Shown here piece after piece: positions 8,838 through 17,520 of a stretch of 64,000 bases of DNA. How positions within the stretch are numbered: the stretch's first letter is position 1; every line of letters begins with the position of its first letter. The notes under the pieces were generated by a model, which was not told the DNA's origin, made no database searches, and saw nothing but the letters and a program-made list of their open reading frames with translations. The stretch spans positions 1 through 64,000 of the forward strand of contig ONUH01000003.1 of assembly GCA_900321035.1 (NCBI GenBank), given 5' to 3'. This DNA comes from an uncultured Selenomonadales bacterium. Its GTDB lineage: Bacteria; Bacillota; Negativicutes; Selenomonadales; Selenomonadaceae. The translations under genes were made by a program, and so were the position numbers.

Positions 8838-8866
8838 TTTTTGGTTTTGCGTCGTAATCTCATAAT
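8838..8866 (+). promoter_or_regulatory. Weak candidate promoter for the chemoreceptor gene
   Basis: TTTTTG (8838-8843) and CATAAT (8861-8866) are 17 bases apart and lie 28 bases before the chemoreceptor start. An AAAGGAG ribosome binding site follows at about 8878. Both hexamers are imperfect. Confidence 0.3.
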
Positions 8867-8893
8867 ATATCTAAACCAAAGGAGCGGATTTTG

Positions 8894-10630
8894 ATGAACC
8901 ACCTTTCCGTCTCAAAAAAATTGGCTCTCGCCTTCGGCATCCTGTTCCTGCTTTTCGCAGGCTTCGGATATTTTGCCGTGCGCTCGGCGGAAAACATCGG
9001 CAAAGAGGTCCGAAATATCGGCGACTGGATGGAATCCCGCGACCGCGTAGCCGTCATCTCCGAGACGGCGGCGGGCCTGCATCGCGCGCTGATGTACCGC
9101 ATCGCCATCGAGGACCCGGAAGAACAAAAAGAGTGGGCAAAGGCCGAGAAGGAACGGATCGCCACCGTGGACGCGGCGTTTGCCGATTACGAGAAAACGC
9201 TGAACGAATCGGAATACGACGATCCGGCGGAAAAGGAAAGCGATTTCAAGACGCTGAACGACGAAAAGAAGCTCTGGAATGTTTACCGCGCCGAAGTGCA
9301 GAAGGTGGACTCCCTGCTGGACGCCAACCACCGGGCGGAAGCGGAAGCCCTGCTGGAAAAGCAAGTCGCCGCCGCATTCTCCGCATTGATCGACGCCATG
9401 GCCGAGGACGCCGACAGCTGCCGCAAGGGCACCGAGGAAGCCTTGGAAGCGGGCGAAGCGGCCTACCGCACCGTCATCCGGCTGGCAATCATCGCCAGCG
9501 TCGCGATCCTCTGCATTTCCGTCCTCGTCCTCATCGCCCTGACGAAGACCATCAAGAATTCCGTCACCACCATTACGACTACCGCAAAAAAAGCGGCCGA
9601 CGGCAACCTCATCAAAAACATCGAGCTGGAGACGGAAGACGAGTTCGGGGAAATCGCGAAATACTTCAACGACATGCTCGACGCCACCCGCAGCGTTCTC
9701 CTGCGAATGCAGGGAACGGCGGAAGAAGTCGCGCAAAGCTCCGAGCGCCTGACGGAAAACGCGGAACAGTCAGCCCAGGCTACCCAAAGCGTGGCTGAAG
9801 CCGTCACCAACGTCTCCGCTTCGACGTCCGTACAGATGGACGCGCTGTCCGAAACCACCGAACGCGTCGAACGCCTCAAGGACGGCATGCACAACGTCGT
9901 CGAGGTCGTCCGTTCCGGTATGAAGAGCGTCCACGACGCCGTGGAGCACGCGAACGAGGGCAACACGCTGGCGGCCGCTACCGTCCAGCAGATGAACCGC
10001 ATCGCCGACACCGTGGCAGAGTCTGCGGGCACCGTCGCCAAGTTGGGCGAAAGCTCCAAAGAGATCGATTCCATTGTCGAAGTCATCACCGGCATCGCCG
10101 ACCAGACGAACCTTCTGGCGCTGAACGCCGCCATCGAAGCGGCCCGGGCCGGAGAGCACGGCCGCGGCTTTGCCGTCGTCGCCGAGGAAGTCCGAAAGTT
10201 GGCCGAGGAATCCCGCTCGGCGGCGGAACAAATCGGCGAGCGCATCCGCGCCATCCAGCAATCCACCGAATCGGCCGTCACCGCCATCGAGCTTGGCCGC
10301 GACACCGTGCAGGAAGGCAAGGAAAACGTCACCCGAACCGGCGAATACTTCCATCGCATCGTCGAGCAGGTCGAGGCCGTCCGCGTTTCCACGGAAAATA
10401 TCCTAAAAACCATCGAGGATCTCCAGGGACCCGTCGCCGAGATCGCCGACCACGCAGACGACGTATCCCGTCAGGCGCGTTCCGTCGCCGACGAAGCCCA
10501 AAGCGTCTCTGCCTCTTCCGAGGAGCAGGCGGCGGGCATGGACGAAATCGCGAGCTCCAGCCGCTCGCTGGCACGGCTTTCCGCCGAAATGCAGCAGATG
10601 GTCAAACAGTTCAAATTGAAACAGCAGTGA
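8894..10630 (+). CDS. Methyl-accepting chemotaxis protein
   Basis: The 578-residue chemoreceptor has a first transmembrane helix at about residues 10-28, an extracytoplasmic four-helix-type sensor of about 165 residues, and a second membrane helix near residues 195-215. A HAMP domain and a long coiled-coil signalling domain follow. The conserved receptor tip includes [20 protein letters not shown]. It senses an unknown ligand and would signal to CheA/CheW, which are not in this window. ATG 8894 is preferred to the TTG at 8891. The small gene at 10643 follows directly and is probably cotranscribed. Confidence 0.92.
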   Translation: MNHLSVSKKLALAFGILFLLFAGFGYFAVRSAENIGKEVRNIGDWMESRDRVAVISETAAGLHRALMYRIAIEDPEEQKEWAKAEKERIATVDAAFADYEKTLNESEYDDPAEKESDFKTLNDEKKLWNVYRAEVQKVDSLLDANHRAEAEALLEKQVAAAFSALIDAMAEDADSCRKGTEEALEAGEAAYRTVIRLAIIASVAILCISVLVLIALTKTIKNSVTTITTTAKKAADGNLIKNIELETEDEFGEIAKYFNDMLDATRSVLLRMQGTAEEVAQSSERLTENAEQSAQATQSVAEAVTNVSASTSVQMDALSETTERVERLKDGMHNVVEVVRSGMKSVHDAVEHANEGNTLAAATVQQMNRIADTVAESAGTVAKLGESSKEIDSIVEVITGIADQTNLLALNAAIEAARAGEHGRGFAVVAEEVRKLAEESRSAAEQIGERIRAIQQSTESAVTAIELGRDTVQEGKENVTRTGEYFHRIVEQVEAVRVSTENILKTIEDLQGPVAEIADHADDVSRQARSVADEAQSVSASSEEQAAGMDEIASSSRSLARLSAEMQQMVKQFKLKQQ

Positions 10631-10642
10631 GGAGTGATAAAT

Positions 10643-10876
10643 ATGTTGCCGGAAGAATTGCAGGACATGGTGCACGACACCAGCAAGGAGCGGATGAAAA
10701 GCCAATCGGAAATTCGCGCCCGCTACGCCAAATCCCTGGAACAATACCGCCAGCTCTCCAAAAGCGAAAACCCACCCCGTGAGCAGCGCATGATGCTGTT
10801 TTACGAGGTGAAGCTGTTGGGATGGATCCTGGGGAAACGGGACAAGGACGTGGCAAAGGAACTGAATCAGCCGTAA
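10643..10876 (+). CDS. Small soluble protein of unknown function, chemoreceptor-linked
   Basis: The 77-residue product is Lys/Glu/Gln-rich, predicted helical, with no signal peptide or membrane segment. I do not recognise it. It starts 12 bases after the chemoreceptor stop, with a TGAGGAG ribosome binding site that overlaps that stop and sits eight bases before this ATG (an in-frame GTG at 10634 is less well placed). The tight spacing suggests translational coupling with the receptor. Confidence 0.65.
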   Translation: MLPEELQDMVHDTSKERMKSQSEIRARYAKSLEQYRQLSKSENPPREQRMMLFYEVKLLGWILGKRDKDVAKELNQP

Positions 10877-10882
10877 ACGAAA

Positions 10883-10903
10883 GAGCCGCAAGCATCGCGG
10901 CTC
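10883..10903 (+). terminator. Terminator after the chemoreceptor operon
   Basis: A 7-bp perfect stem (10883-10889 with 10897-10903) with a seven-base loop is followed by ATTTCATTT. It lies seven bases after the stop of the small gene. Confidence 0.6.
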
Positions 10904-10934
10904 ATTTCATTTGCTATAGCTATATAATAAGTTT

Positions 10935-11440
10935 CTTTGTGCAAAAGATTTTGGCATTGGCTTGTACATTATTTCATCGTCACAGAAGACGCAAAGGGGA
11001 GGGCGTCGCCCTCCCCTTTGTATCCTCTCCCACACGAGAGGCAAGCCTCTCGTGGCTCTCCAAAGGCCCTGCGGGGCCAAGATTCCGCGGTGAAGGCTCA
11101 GAACAGCTTCTTGGACAGTTTATCCCGCGATCAAGGTTGGAACAGCTTATACTTCAGCCCATTTTACACAGTCTGGAGTATATTTGCTCCGCCGTAGCCT
11201 TAACCCCGCAAAAATGGGCTAAAGTTAAAGTTATCAAAAGCTATCTCGCGGGATGAACAAATCCTAAAGCCATTCTTTCCTTTTACCGCGGAATCCCCGG
11301 CCCCGCAGGGCCTTTTCGGGGGATTCACAAGGGGTCCTCCCCTTGTGTGGGGAGGCTTGGAGGGGCGAAGCCCCGCCAATTAAATTTCATAACGATGAAT
11401 GCAAACAATCGTACAAGCCGCCGCCAAACTTTTGAGCAAA
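10935..11440. repeat. Palindromic TIR-bounded intergenic element, copy A
   Basis: About 505 bp with inverted termini: the left end (10935-10966) reads CAAAAGATTTTGGCATTGG then CTTGTAC, and the complement of the right end (about 11385-11440) reads CAAAAGTTTGGCGGCGG then CTTGTACGAT. Inside, the two halves mirror each other: TTATCCCGCGA against TTCATCCCGCGA, CAGCCCAT against TAGCCCAT, GGCCCTGCGGGGCC in both halves, and ATTCCGCGGT in both halves. Strong local hairpins sit near both ends. Short open frames across it look like artefacts of the repeat. It fills the space between convergent genes. A second copy is at 45735-46228, and related termini bound 30176-32449. Confidence 0.75.
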
Positions 11441-11471
11441 TAAAATACCAATTTAGCAAAATCCATACAAA

Positions 11472-11506
11472 AACGGGATGCTTCGGCTTTTTCGAAGCAT
11501 CCCGTT
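11472..11506 (-). terminator. Terminator of the phytase-like gene (bidirectional)
   Basis: A 14-bp stem (11472-11485 with 11493-11506) is flanked by an A-run on the left and a T-run on the right. On the minus strand it lies directly after the phytase-like gene and overlaps sequence next to its stop codon. Confidence 0.75.
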
Positions 11507-11508
11507 TT

Positions 11509-12465
11509 TTACAGTGCAGTCCTTCCCCTCTTCCATTGGCTCCATGAAACGCGGAAGCCGTCCTTCCCCGCTTCCTTCGCATACTGGTAAAAGGCCCGGA
11601 CGATACCGGCGCGCTTTTCCTGTTCTGCCCCGCGCCATCCCTCGCCCGAGGGATGCAAAACGTCGGAACCGCCCAGCGCATATTGCCGCGCGGCAATCGT
11701 TTCCAGCGGCAGACCGGGATTTTTCATGATGTCGTAAAAGACCAAAAAGGTGGTGGTGCGGCCGTGCCCCGCGTGACAATGGAAATGCAGCCACGCGTTT
11801 TCCGGCAGGGCGGCGGCGAACGCCACGAATCTGTCGATGGCCGCGTCGCTCGGCGCGGCCTGATCGGTGGCGGCGATACGAAAATATTGGAAGCCGGCCC
11901 GTTCCGCCGCCGTTCGCTCCGTCGCCACGGAATGGACGTCAATGGTCAAAGTTTCCAGATGTTCCTCATCATAACGCCCCAACGGCGTAAAGACGACCCG
12001 GGAGCCCAACAGCGCCGCCAGCCGTCCCTGCTCGTCCCACTCGACCTGCTCCGCGGTCCGGCCCCGGTTCGCCCAATTCCGGTCCTTGTACCAGCTCACG
12101 GGATAGGCGTTGTTGACATAGCCGTGGGATTCCTGCCGCAAATCCACAAGGTAAACGGGCGCGCCCGCCCCCGCCGCTTCGCGGAGCCGCGCGTAAAGCG
12201 CGGGCAAAGCCATGTACGAAGGCTCGCCGCTGGCGGAAGCCCGGAGAGCGTCCAGTCCATCCCGCGCCGGAGCTGTTCCCGCCGCGGCAGAAAAGACGTC
12301 GGTCATCAACCGAAAGCTTCGGGGCGCTTCAGCCGTATCGGGACCGTCCAGCCGCCATCGCCCGTCGGGCATGGTCGCAGCCGCCCCCACGGAAATCCGC
12401 AGCGTCAACGCCAAAAACAAAACCGCCAGCAGCCGAAGCGCAAAGAATCGGCTCTTTGTCTTCAT
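11509..12465 (-). CDS. Exported PTP-fold cysteine phytase / inositol-phosphate phosphatase
   Basis: The 318-residue protein has an N-terminal signal peptide (about 28 residues). The protein-tyrosine-phosphatase P-loop is HCHAGHGRT at about residue 228. A P-loop of this form, HCxxGxxRT, together with the YINNAYPVSWY-like central block, resembles PTP-like phytases first described in Selenomonas. These remove phosphates from inositol hexakisphosphate using the P-loop cysteine. A general acid/WPD-type Asp is probably within the TDQAAPSD stretch. The ATG overlaps the cdd stop as ATGA, so it is translationally coupled to the nucleoside-salvage operon. A true protein-tyrosine phosphatase is the main alternative. 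Confidence 0.82.
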   Translation of the reverse strand: MKTKSRFFALRLLAVLFLALTLRISVGAAATMPDGRWRLDGPDTAEAPRSFRLMTDVFSAAAGTAPARDGLDALRASASGEPSYMALPALYARLREAAGAGAPVYLVDLRQESHGYVNNAYPVSWYKDRNWANRGRTAEQVEWDEQGRLAALLGSRVVFTPLGRYDEEHLETLTIDVHSVATERTAAERAGFQYFRIAATDQAAPSDAAIDRFVAFAAALPENAWLHFHCHAGHGRTTTFLVFYDIMKNPGLPLETIAARQYALGGSDVLHPSGEGWRGAEQEKRAGIVRAFYQYAKEAGKDGFRVSWSQWKRGRTAL

Positions 12466-12860
12466 CCCATCGTATCCTCCCCGGAAAACGCATCGGGCAG
12501 AAGCTCCGACAGCGTCATCTCTTTCACTTCGCCGGCAAGATTCGCAATCAGGATGCGGGGAATGCGGAACTCGGCCACTACCTGGCGACAGGCGCCGCAA
12601 GGCGTTGCAGGAGGCGAACTCTCAGTAACCACCGCCAGCGCCAGGATATCCTCTTCCCCGGCGGAAACCGCGTTGTAGATTGCCGTGCGCTCGGCGCAGT
12701 TCGTCACGGAATAAGCCGCGTTTTCCACATTGCAGCCGCCGTAGATCTCACCCGACGCCCCCAACACTGCCGCGCCCACCGCGAATTTGGAATAGGGGCA
12801 GTACGCAAAATCGCGCACCCGCTTCGCCTCCGCCAGTAATTTCTTGTCTGTCTCCGTCAT
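12462..12860 (-). CDS. cdd: Cytidine deaminase
   Basis: The 132-residue zinc enzyme deaminates cytidine and deoxycytidine. The zinc and catalytic motifs CAERTA and PCGACRQ are present, as are the family motifs CPYSKFAVGAA and CNVENAAYS. Length is normal for the homotetrameric bacterial form. It lies 21 bases after the nucleoside phosphorylase and its stop overlaps the start of the phytase-like gene by four bases. Confidence 0.95.
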   Translation of the reverse strand: MTETDKKLLAEAKRVRDFAYCPYSKFAVGAAVLGASGEIYGGCNVENAAYSVTNCAERTAIYNAVSAGEEDILALAVVTESSPPATPCGACRQVVAEFRIPRILIANLAGEVKEMTLSELLPDAFSGEDTMG

Positions 12861-12881
12861 GTCTTTTCCTCCTTTGATCGC

Positions 12882-14210
12882 CTATGCGTCAAACCGCACG
12901 ACACCGTCTTTGCCCACCCGCGCGTAAATCAGGGGGCGCGGCGCAGGCGGCTTGTCCCCGATGGTTACGGCGGAGAGAAACCGCTTTTCGGCTTCGGCGA
13001 CGGCATCCTCCTTTGAGGTCAGGAGCGTCGCGATCGCTTCGCCCCGTTCCACCCCGTCGCCATACTTCTTTTTCAGCAAGATCCCCGCCACCGGGTCTAC
13101 CGCGTCGCCCAAGTCATCGCGCCCCGCGCCGAGCATGACCGACACCCCGCCGATGTATTCCGCGGCCATGCCGACAATATAGCCGTCCCTCGGCGCAAGC
13201 ACTTCATGGACAACAGGCGCCCGCGCGAATCTTGACGGATCGCGGATCACGGAGTCGTCGCCGCCCTGCGTCCGAACCATCGCGCAGAATTTTTCCAGTG
13301 CTTTTCCCGAACGCAGCGCTTCTTCTGCCACCCGGCGGCACTCGTCCCGATGACCGCGCCCCGCGAGATATAAGAGCTCCGCCGAGAGCATGAGGCTTTC
13401 CTCCCGCACGTCTTCGGGGCCGTTCCCATGAAGTACCTCCGCAGCCTCCGCCACCTCCAGCGCGTTGCCGATAGCGAACCCCAGCGGCTGGTTCATGTCG
13501 GTGATCAGGGCTTCGGTGCGCTTGCCTGCCGCTTCGCCGATAGCGACCATGGTCTGCGCCAGCTTCTCCGCGTCCTCCAGCGTCTTCATAAAAGCGCCGC
13601 TGCCCATTTTGACGTCCAAAAGGATTACGTCCGTCCCGGCAGCCAGCTTCTTGCTCATGATCGACGACGCGATCAGCGGGATGCTGTCCACCGCCGAAAT
13701 AATGTCACGCATCGCGTAAAGCTTTTTGTCGGCGGGAACCAGCTCCCCCGTCTGCCCCATCAGAGCAAGGCCGTTCTTGCGGACGCCGTCGAAAAACTCT
13801 TCCATCGTCAGCGACGTGCGAAAGCCGGGAATCGATTCCAGCTTGTCGATGGTGCCGCCCGTGTGTCCCAGACCGCGCCCGGACATTTTGGCCACGGTAA
13901 GCCCCGTCGCCGACGCCAGCGGACCGACCACCAGCGTCGTCTTGTCGCCCACGCCGCCTGTCGAATGCTTGTCTACCTTGACGCCGGGCAATGACGAAAG
14001 ATCCATCATATCACCGGACTCCGCCATAGCAAGAGTCATCTCCGTCGTTTCCCTGTCCGTCATGCCTTGCGCCCAAATCGCCATCAGCAGCGCGGCTTGC
14101 TGCTCGTTCGGAATCGTATTCTCGACACAGCCGGTGATAAAATAAACAATTTCCTCTTTCGTCAGCTCGCCGCCGCGCTTCTTCTTCGTAATCAGGTCAT
14201 ACATCCGCAC
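12882..14210 (-). CDS. pdp: Pyrimidine-nucleoside phosphorylase
   Basis: The 442-residue protein belongs to the thymidine/pyrimidine-nucleoside phosphorylase family, which splits uridine or thymidine with phosphate into base and (deoxy)ribose-1-phosphate. Visible are KVDKHSTGGVGDKTTL, the phosphate/nucleoside-binding MSGRGLGHTGGT and the LDVKMGSGAFM motif. I use the GTG at 14210 because it gives the MRM-Asp/Tyr-Ile start seen in the family; an ATG two codons later is possible. It lies six bases after deoB, whose enzyme takes its product. Confidence 0.93.
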   Translation of the reverse strand: MRMYDLITKKKRGGELTKEEIVYFITGCVENTIPNEQQAALLMAIWAQGMTDRETTEMTLAMAESGDMMDLSSLPGVKVDKHSTGGVGDKTTLVVGPLASATGLTVAKMSGRGLGHTGGTIDKLESIPGFRTSLTMEEFFDGVRKNGLALMGQTGELVPADKKLYAMRDIISAVDSIPLIASSIMSKKLAAGTDVILLDVKMGSGAFMKTLEDAEKLAQTMVAIGEAAGKRTEALITDMNQPLGFAIGNALEVAEAAEVLHGNGPEDVREESLMLSAELLYLAGRGHRDECRRVAEEALRSGKALEKFCAMVRTQGGDDSVIRDPSRFARAPVVHEVLAPRDGYIVGMAAEYIGGVSVMLGAGRDDLGDAVDPVAGILLKKKYGDGVERGEAIATLLTSKEDAVAEAEKRFLSAVTIGDKPPAPRPLIYARVGKDGVVRFDA

Positions 14211-14216
14211 GTCGGC

Positions 14217-15392
14217 TCACCCCTTTCTGCGGATTTCGTCCCAAAAGCTCGTCCCTTCACAGGGAAGCCTCTCGCCCAGCATTTCCGCCGCCGTCGCCCC
14301 GATGTCCGCAAAGGTGCGCCGCGTGCCGAGATTTACGCCCGCTTTTATAGGCTCGCCGTAAACGAGCAGCGGCGTATATTCCCGCGTATGGTCGCTGCCG
14401 GAAAAGCCGGGGTCGCAGCCGTGGTCCGCCGTGATGATCAGCGCGTCGCCCGCGCGCATCCGCTCCATGAACCGTGCCAGCTGCCGGTCAAAGGCTGTCG
14501 CCGCCTTCGCATAGCCCTCGACGTCCCGCCGGTGGCCGTACTGCATATCGAAATCCACGAGATTGACGAAACAGAGCCCGTTGAAATCCTCATCCTGCGT
14601 CGCGATGGTCTTTTCCATGCCGTCGTCGTTGCCGTCCATCGCGATATGGCGGCCGACGCCCCGGGCCGCGAAAATATCCGATATCTTGCCGACGCCGATG
14701 GTGGTCAGCCCCGCTGCCGAAAGCACGTCAAGGAGCGTCGTCCCCGGCGGGTCGAGGGAATAATCGTGCCGTCCCGCCGTGCGCTCATACTTCGGATAGG
14801 CGCCGATAAATGGACGCGCGATTACGCGGCCCACGCCCCAAACGCCCCGCATCAACGCCCGCGCCCTCTTACAGTAATCGTACAACTGCTCGCGGGGAAC
14901 GATGCGCTCATGGGCGGCGATCTGGAGCACGCTGTCCGCCGACGTGTAAACGATCAGCGCCCCCGTTTTCTCATGTTCCTGCCCGTAATCGTGAATGACC
15001 TCGGTACCGGAATAGGGCTTCCCGCAAAGCACGGGCCGCCCGAAGGTCTCTTCCAGCTTTTTCATCAGCTCCGGGGGAAAACCGTCGGGGAACGTCGGCA
15101 TCCCCTGCTTCGAGACGACGCCCGCTATCTCCCAGTGCCCGGTGGTCGTGTCCTTGCCCTTGGAAAGTTCCGCACAGCGTCCGAAAGCGCCCTTCGGCGT
15201 CCCCGTGCCGCCGCCCACGCCCTCGATATGAAAAAGCCCAAGCGCCGCCAAATTTGGCGTGTCATACGCAGGCGACCGCCGTATCGTTTGTAGCGTATGG
15301 CAGCCCGCATCTCCGAAAGCCGCCGCATCCGGCAGTTCGCCGACGCCGAAGCTGTCCAGCACGATAAGATAGACTCGCTTGATCGCCGTCAT
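14217..15392 (-). CDS. deoB: Phosphopentomutase
   Basis: The 391-residue alkaline-phosphatase-superfamily enzyme converts (deoxy)ribose-1-phosphate to the 5-phosphate. Metal-binding motifs are visible at VLDSFGVGELPDA, at DHGCDP and at the SGSDHTREYTPLLVY stretch. The ATG at 15392 has a GGGAGGGG ribosome binding site. It sits two bases after the acetyltransferase stop and six bases before the phosphorylase start. Confidence 0.95.
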   Translation of the reverse strand: MTAIKRVYLIVLDSFGVGELPDAAAFGDAGCHTLQTIRRSPAYDTPNLAALGLFHIEGVGGGTGTPKGAFGRCAELSKGKDTTTGHWEIAGVVSKQGMPTFPDGFPPELMKKLEETFGRPVLCGKPYSGTEVIHDYGQEHEKTGALIVYTSADSVLQIAAHERIVPREQLYDYCKRARALMRGVWGVGRVIARPFIGAYPKYERTAGRHDYSLDPPGTTLLDVLSAAGLTTIGVGKISDIFAARGVGRHIAMDGNDDGMEKTIATQDEDFNGLCFVNLVDFDMQYGHRRDVEGYAKAATAFDRQLARFMERMRAGDALIITADHGCDPGFSGSDHTREYTPLLVYGEPIKAGVNLGTRRTFADIGATAAEMLGERLPCEGTSFWDEIRRKG

Positions 15393-15394
15393 AT

Positions 15395-15922
15395 TCACCC
15401 CTCCCGGTTCTTCCGCCCGCGCCACTCATGCTCAAGAATACCGAGCACCACCAAGTTCTCATATTTTCCGTCCACGAAAATCGTATCCCGCAAAACGCCT
15501 TCCCGCCGCAGTCCTACCGATTCGTAAACATGCAGCGCCCGGTCGTTGTATTCCTTGCAGTCCAGGAAGCCCCGGTGGGCGCCCGCGTCCTCGAAAGCCC
15601 ATGCCATCAGCAGCCGCATCGCTTCCTTGCCGTAACCTCTGTCGCTCTCGTTGATGATTACGCGCCGCCAGTACTGCTCGTGATGAGGACTGTTCAGTCC
15701 CGTCGCCACCAGGAAGCCCACCGCCGCCCCTGTATCCTTCCGCTCGACGATGAAATGGACGCCGCCCGGCGAATCCAGCGTGTCCAAATGATACGCGCGG
15801 GAATCCGCGATGATGTACCGGGCATTTTCCGGCTTCGCCTCCGACGCAAGGATGAAATCCAGGTCGCTTTCCTCGGCCACCCGCAGCCGGAGCCTTTCTC
15901 CCTCGCGCACGATCCGCCCCAT
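15395..15922 (-). CDS. GNAT-family N-acetyltransferase
   Basis: The 175-residue protein has the RimJ/RimL-like GNAT fold, with the acetyl-CoA binding loop RGYGKEA at about residue 115 and the C-terminal YNDRALHVYESVGLRREGVLRD block typical of these enzymes. Its substrate (protein N-terminus, amino acid or antibiotic) cannot be told. It is the first gene of the nucleoside-salvage operon and overlaps functionally only by position. Confidence 0.8.
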   Translation of the reverse strand: MGRIVREGERLRLRVAEESDLDFILASEAKPENARYIIADSRAYHLDTLDSPGGVHFIVERKDTGAAVGFLVATGLNSPHHEQYWRRVIINESDRGYGKEAMRLLMAWAFEDAGAHRGFLDCKEYNDRALHVYESVGLRREGVLRDTIFVDGKYENLVVLGILEHEWRGRKNREG

Positions 15923-15982
15923 CGTCTCACCTCCTTCATAAGGAACCGAGGTTTGAATTGTTCTTTGATTCCTTAAATATTA

Positions 15983-16010
15983 TGTATACTTTCGTTATAT
16001 ATTTTGACAA
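15983..16010 (-). promoter_or_regulatory. Promoter for the GNAT-deoB-pdp-cdd-phytase operon
   Basis: On the minus strand TTGTCA (plus 16005-16010) and TATACA (15983-15988) are 16 bases apart, about 60 bases before the acetyltransferase start. The surrounding DNA is AT-rich. Confidence 0.6.
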
Positions 16011-16072
16011 AAACATCAAAAATCCTGCCGCCGATTGCCCGGAGAAGGAAATTTTCGCTTTGCCGCTTTGCA

Positions 16073-16101
16073 TTGACACCCCGCAGGGCGAATGTTATCA
16101 T
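16073..16101 (+). promoter_or_regulatory. Promoter of purB
   Basis: A consensus TTGACA (16073-16078) is followed after 17 bases by TATCAT (16096-16101). Transcription would start near 16108, at the base of the leader hairpin and about 70 bases before the purB start codon. Confidence 0.8.
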
Positions 16102-16110
16102 TACGAAGGA

Positions 16111-16148
16111 AAAAGCCCATCGCAGGGAAAGCGTCCCTTTGGGCTTTT
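16111..16148 (+). promoter_or_regulatory. Hairpin in the purB leader
   Basis: AAAAGCCCA (16111-16119) pairs with TGGGCTTTT (16140-16148), and an inner AGGGA/TCCCT stem (16124-16138) adds to it. It begins at the predicted 5' end of the transcript and ends in a run of T. It could act as an attenuator-type terminator or as a 5' stabilising stem. The purB ribosome binding site (GAGGAGG) follows 13 bases later. I see no known riboswitch consensus. Confidence 0.5.
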
Positions 16149-16176
16149 GATATGTCCGAAGAGGAGGAAACCGTAC

Positions 16177-17469
16177 ATGATTGAACGCTATACGAATCCG
16201 GAGATGGGAAAGCTCTGGTCGCTCAGACACGAATTCGAGGAAATCCTGGCCGTGGAGATCGCCGCCTGCGAGGCGATGGCGGAGCTCGGCGAGATTCCGA
16301 AGGAAGCCGCGAAGAATATCCGCGAGAAGGCGGATTTCGACCTCGAGCGCGTCCATGAGATCGAGAAAGTCACGAACCACGACATCATCGCCTTTTTGAC
16401 GAACGTGGCGGAATACGTGGGCGACGATTCGAAATATATCCACAAGGGCCTGACCTCCAGCGACGTCAAGGACACTGCCCTCGGCGTGATGATGAAGAAG
16501 TCGGCGGACATCATTCTCGACGACCTGAAAAAATTCCGCGCGGTGCTGGCGCGGCGCGCGGTGGAGTTCAAGCACACGCCCTGCATCGGGCGTACCCACG
16601 GCATCCACGCCGAGCCGATGACCTTCGGTCTGAAGCTGCTCCTCTGGATGGACGAGGTGGACCGGGACATCGAGCGCGTCGAGCACGCGCAGAAGATTGT
16701 CGCGGTGGGCAAGCTGTCCGGCGCGGTGGGCACTTACTCCAACATCGATCCGCGCATTGAGCAGATGGTCTGCAAGAAACTGGGACTGACCCCCGCGAAG
16801 CTCGCGACACAGGTCATCCAGCGCGACCGCCACGCCGAGTATATGACGACGCTGGCCATCGTCGCCAGCTCCTTCGAGAAATTCGCCACGGAAGTCCGCA
16901 ATCTCCAGCGCACTGACATCCGCGAAGCCGAGGAATATTTCAGCCCGGGACAGAAGGGCTCGTCGGCGATGCCCCACAAGCGCAACCCGATTACCTGCGA
17001 GCGCGTCGCGGGCATGGCGCGTCTCGTGCGTGGCAACGCGCTGGCTTCCATGGAGGACATCACGCTCTGGCACGAGCGGGACATTTCCCATTCGTCCGTG
17101 GAGCGCGTGATCCTGCCGGACAGTACCATCAACGTCGATTACTGCGTGCGGAAATTCACGAACATCATGGACAAGCTCCTGGTTTACCCAGACGCCATGC
17201 TCGCGAATATGGGAAAGACCGGCGGCCTGATTTACAGCCAGCGCATCCTGCTGGCCATCGTCTCGAAGGGCGTGCTCCGGGAGGACGCCTACGCATGGGT
17301 GCAGCGCAACGCCATGAAGCGCTGGCTCGAGAAAGAGGACTTCAAGACGAACGTGGAGAAGGACGCCGACATCACGAAGTACCTGACGAAAGAGGAAATC
17401 GACGAATGCTTCGATTACAAGTGGTTCCTCCGAAACGTCGATATGATCTTCGAACGATTCGGCCTTTGA
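16177..17469 (+). CDS. purB: Adenylosuccinate lyase
   Basis: The 430-residue fumarase/aspartase-superfamily enzyme cleaves SAICAR and adenylosuccinate, releasing fumarate, in purine synthesis. The family signature SSAMPHKRNP is present at about residue 265, with TSSDVKDT and the catalytic His region GRTHGIHAEP. The ATG at 16177 is chosen because it gives the usual MIERYTNPEM start and has a GAGGAGG ribosome binding site. It is 51 bases upstream of purA, giving consecutive steps to AMP. Confidence 0.96.
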   Translation: MIERYTNPEMGKLWSLRHEFEEILAVEIAACEAMAELGEIPKEAAKNIREKADFDLERVHEIEKVTNHDIIAFLTNVAEYVGDDSKYIHKGLTSSDVKDTALGVMMKKSADIILDDLKKFRAVLARRAVEFKHTPCIGRTHGIHAEPMTFGLKLLLWMDEVDRDIERVEHAQKIVAVGKLSGAVGTYSNIDPRIEQMVCKKLGLTPAKLATQVIQRDRHAEYMTTLAIVASSFEKFATEVRNLQRTDIREAEEYFSPGQKGSSAMPHKRNPITCERVAGMARLVRGNALASMEDITLWHERDISHSSVERVILPDSTINVDYCVRKFTNIMDKLLVYPDAMLANMGKTGGLIYSQRILLAIVSKGVLREDAYAWVQRNAMKRWLEKEDFKTNVEKDADITKYLTKEEIDECFDYKWFLRNVDMIFERFGL

Positions 17470-17520
17470 ATATACAGGTTAGACACAAAGCAAGAAAGCA
17501 AGCAAGAGGAGATGTAAGTC

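Noticed and set aside
8495..8857. Overlapping open frames in the gap between the 5'-nucleotidase and chemoreceptor genes
   Set aside because: They overlap in both strands, have no ribosome binding sites or domains, and sit on the DnaA-box-like cluster.
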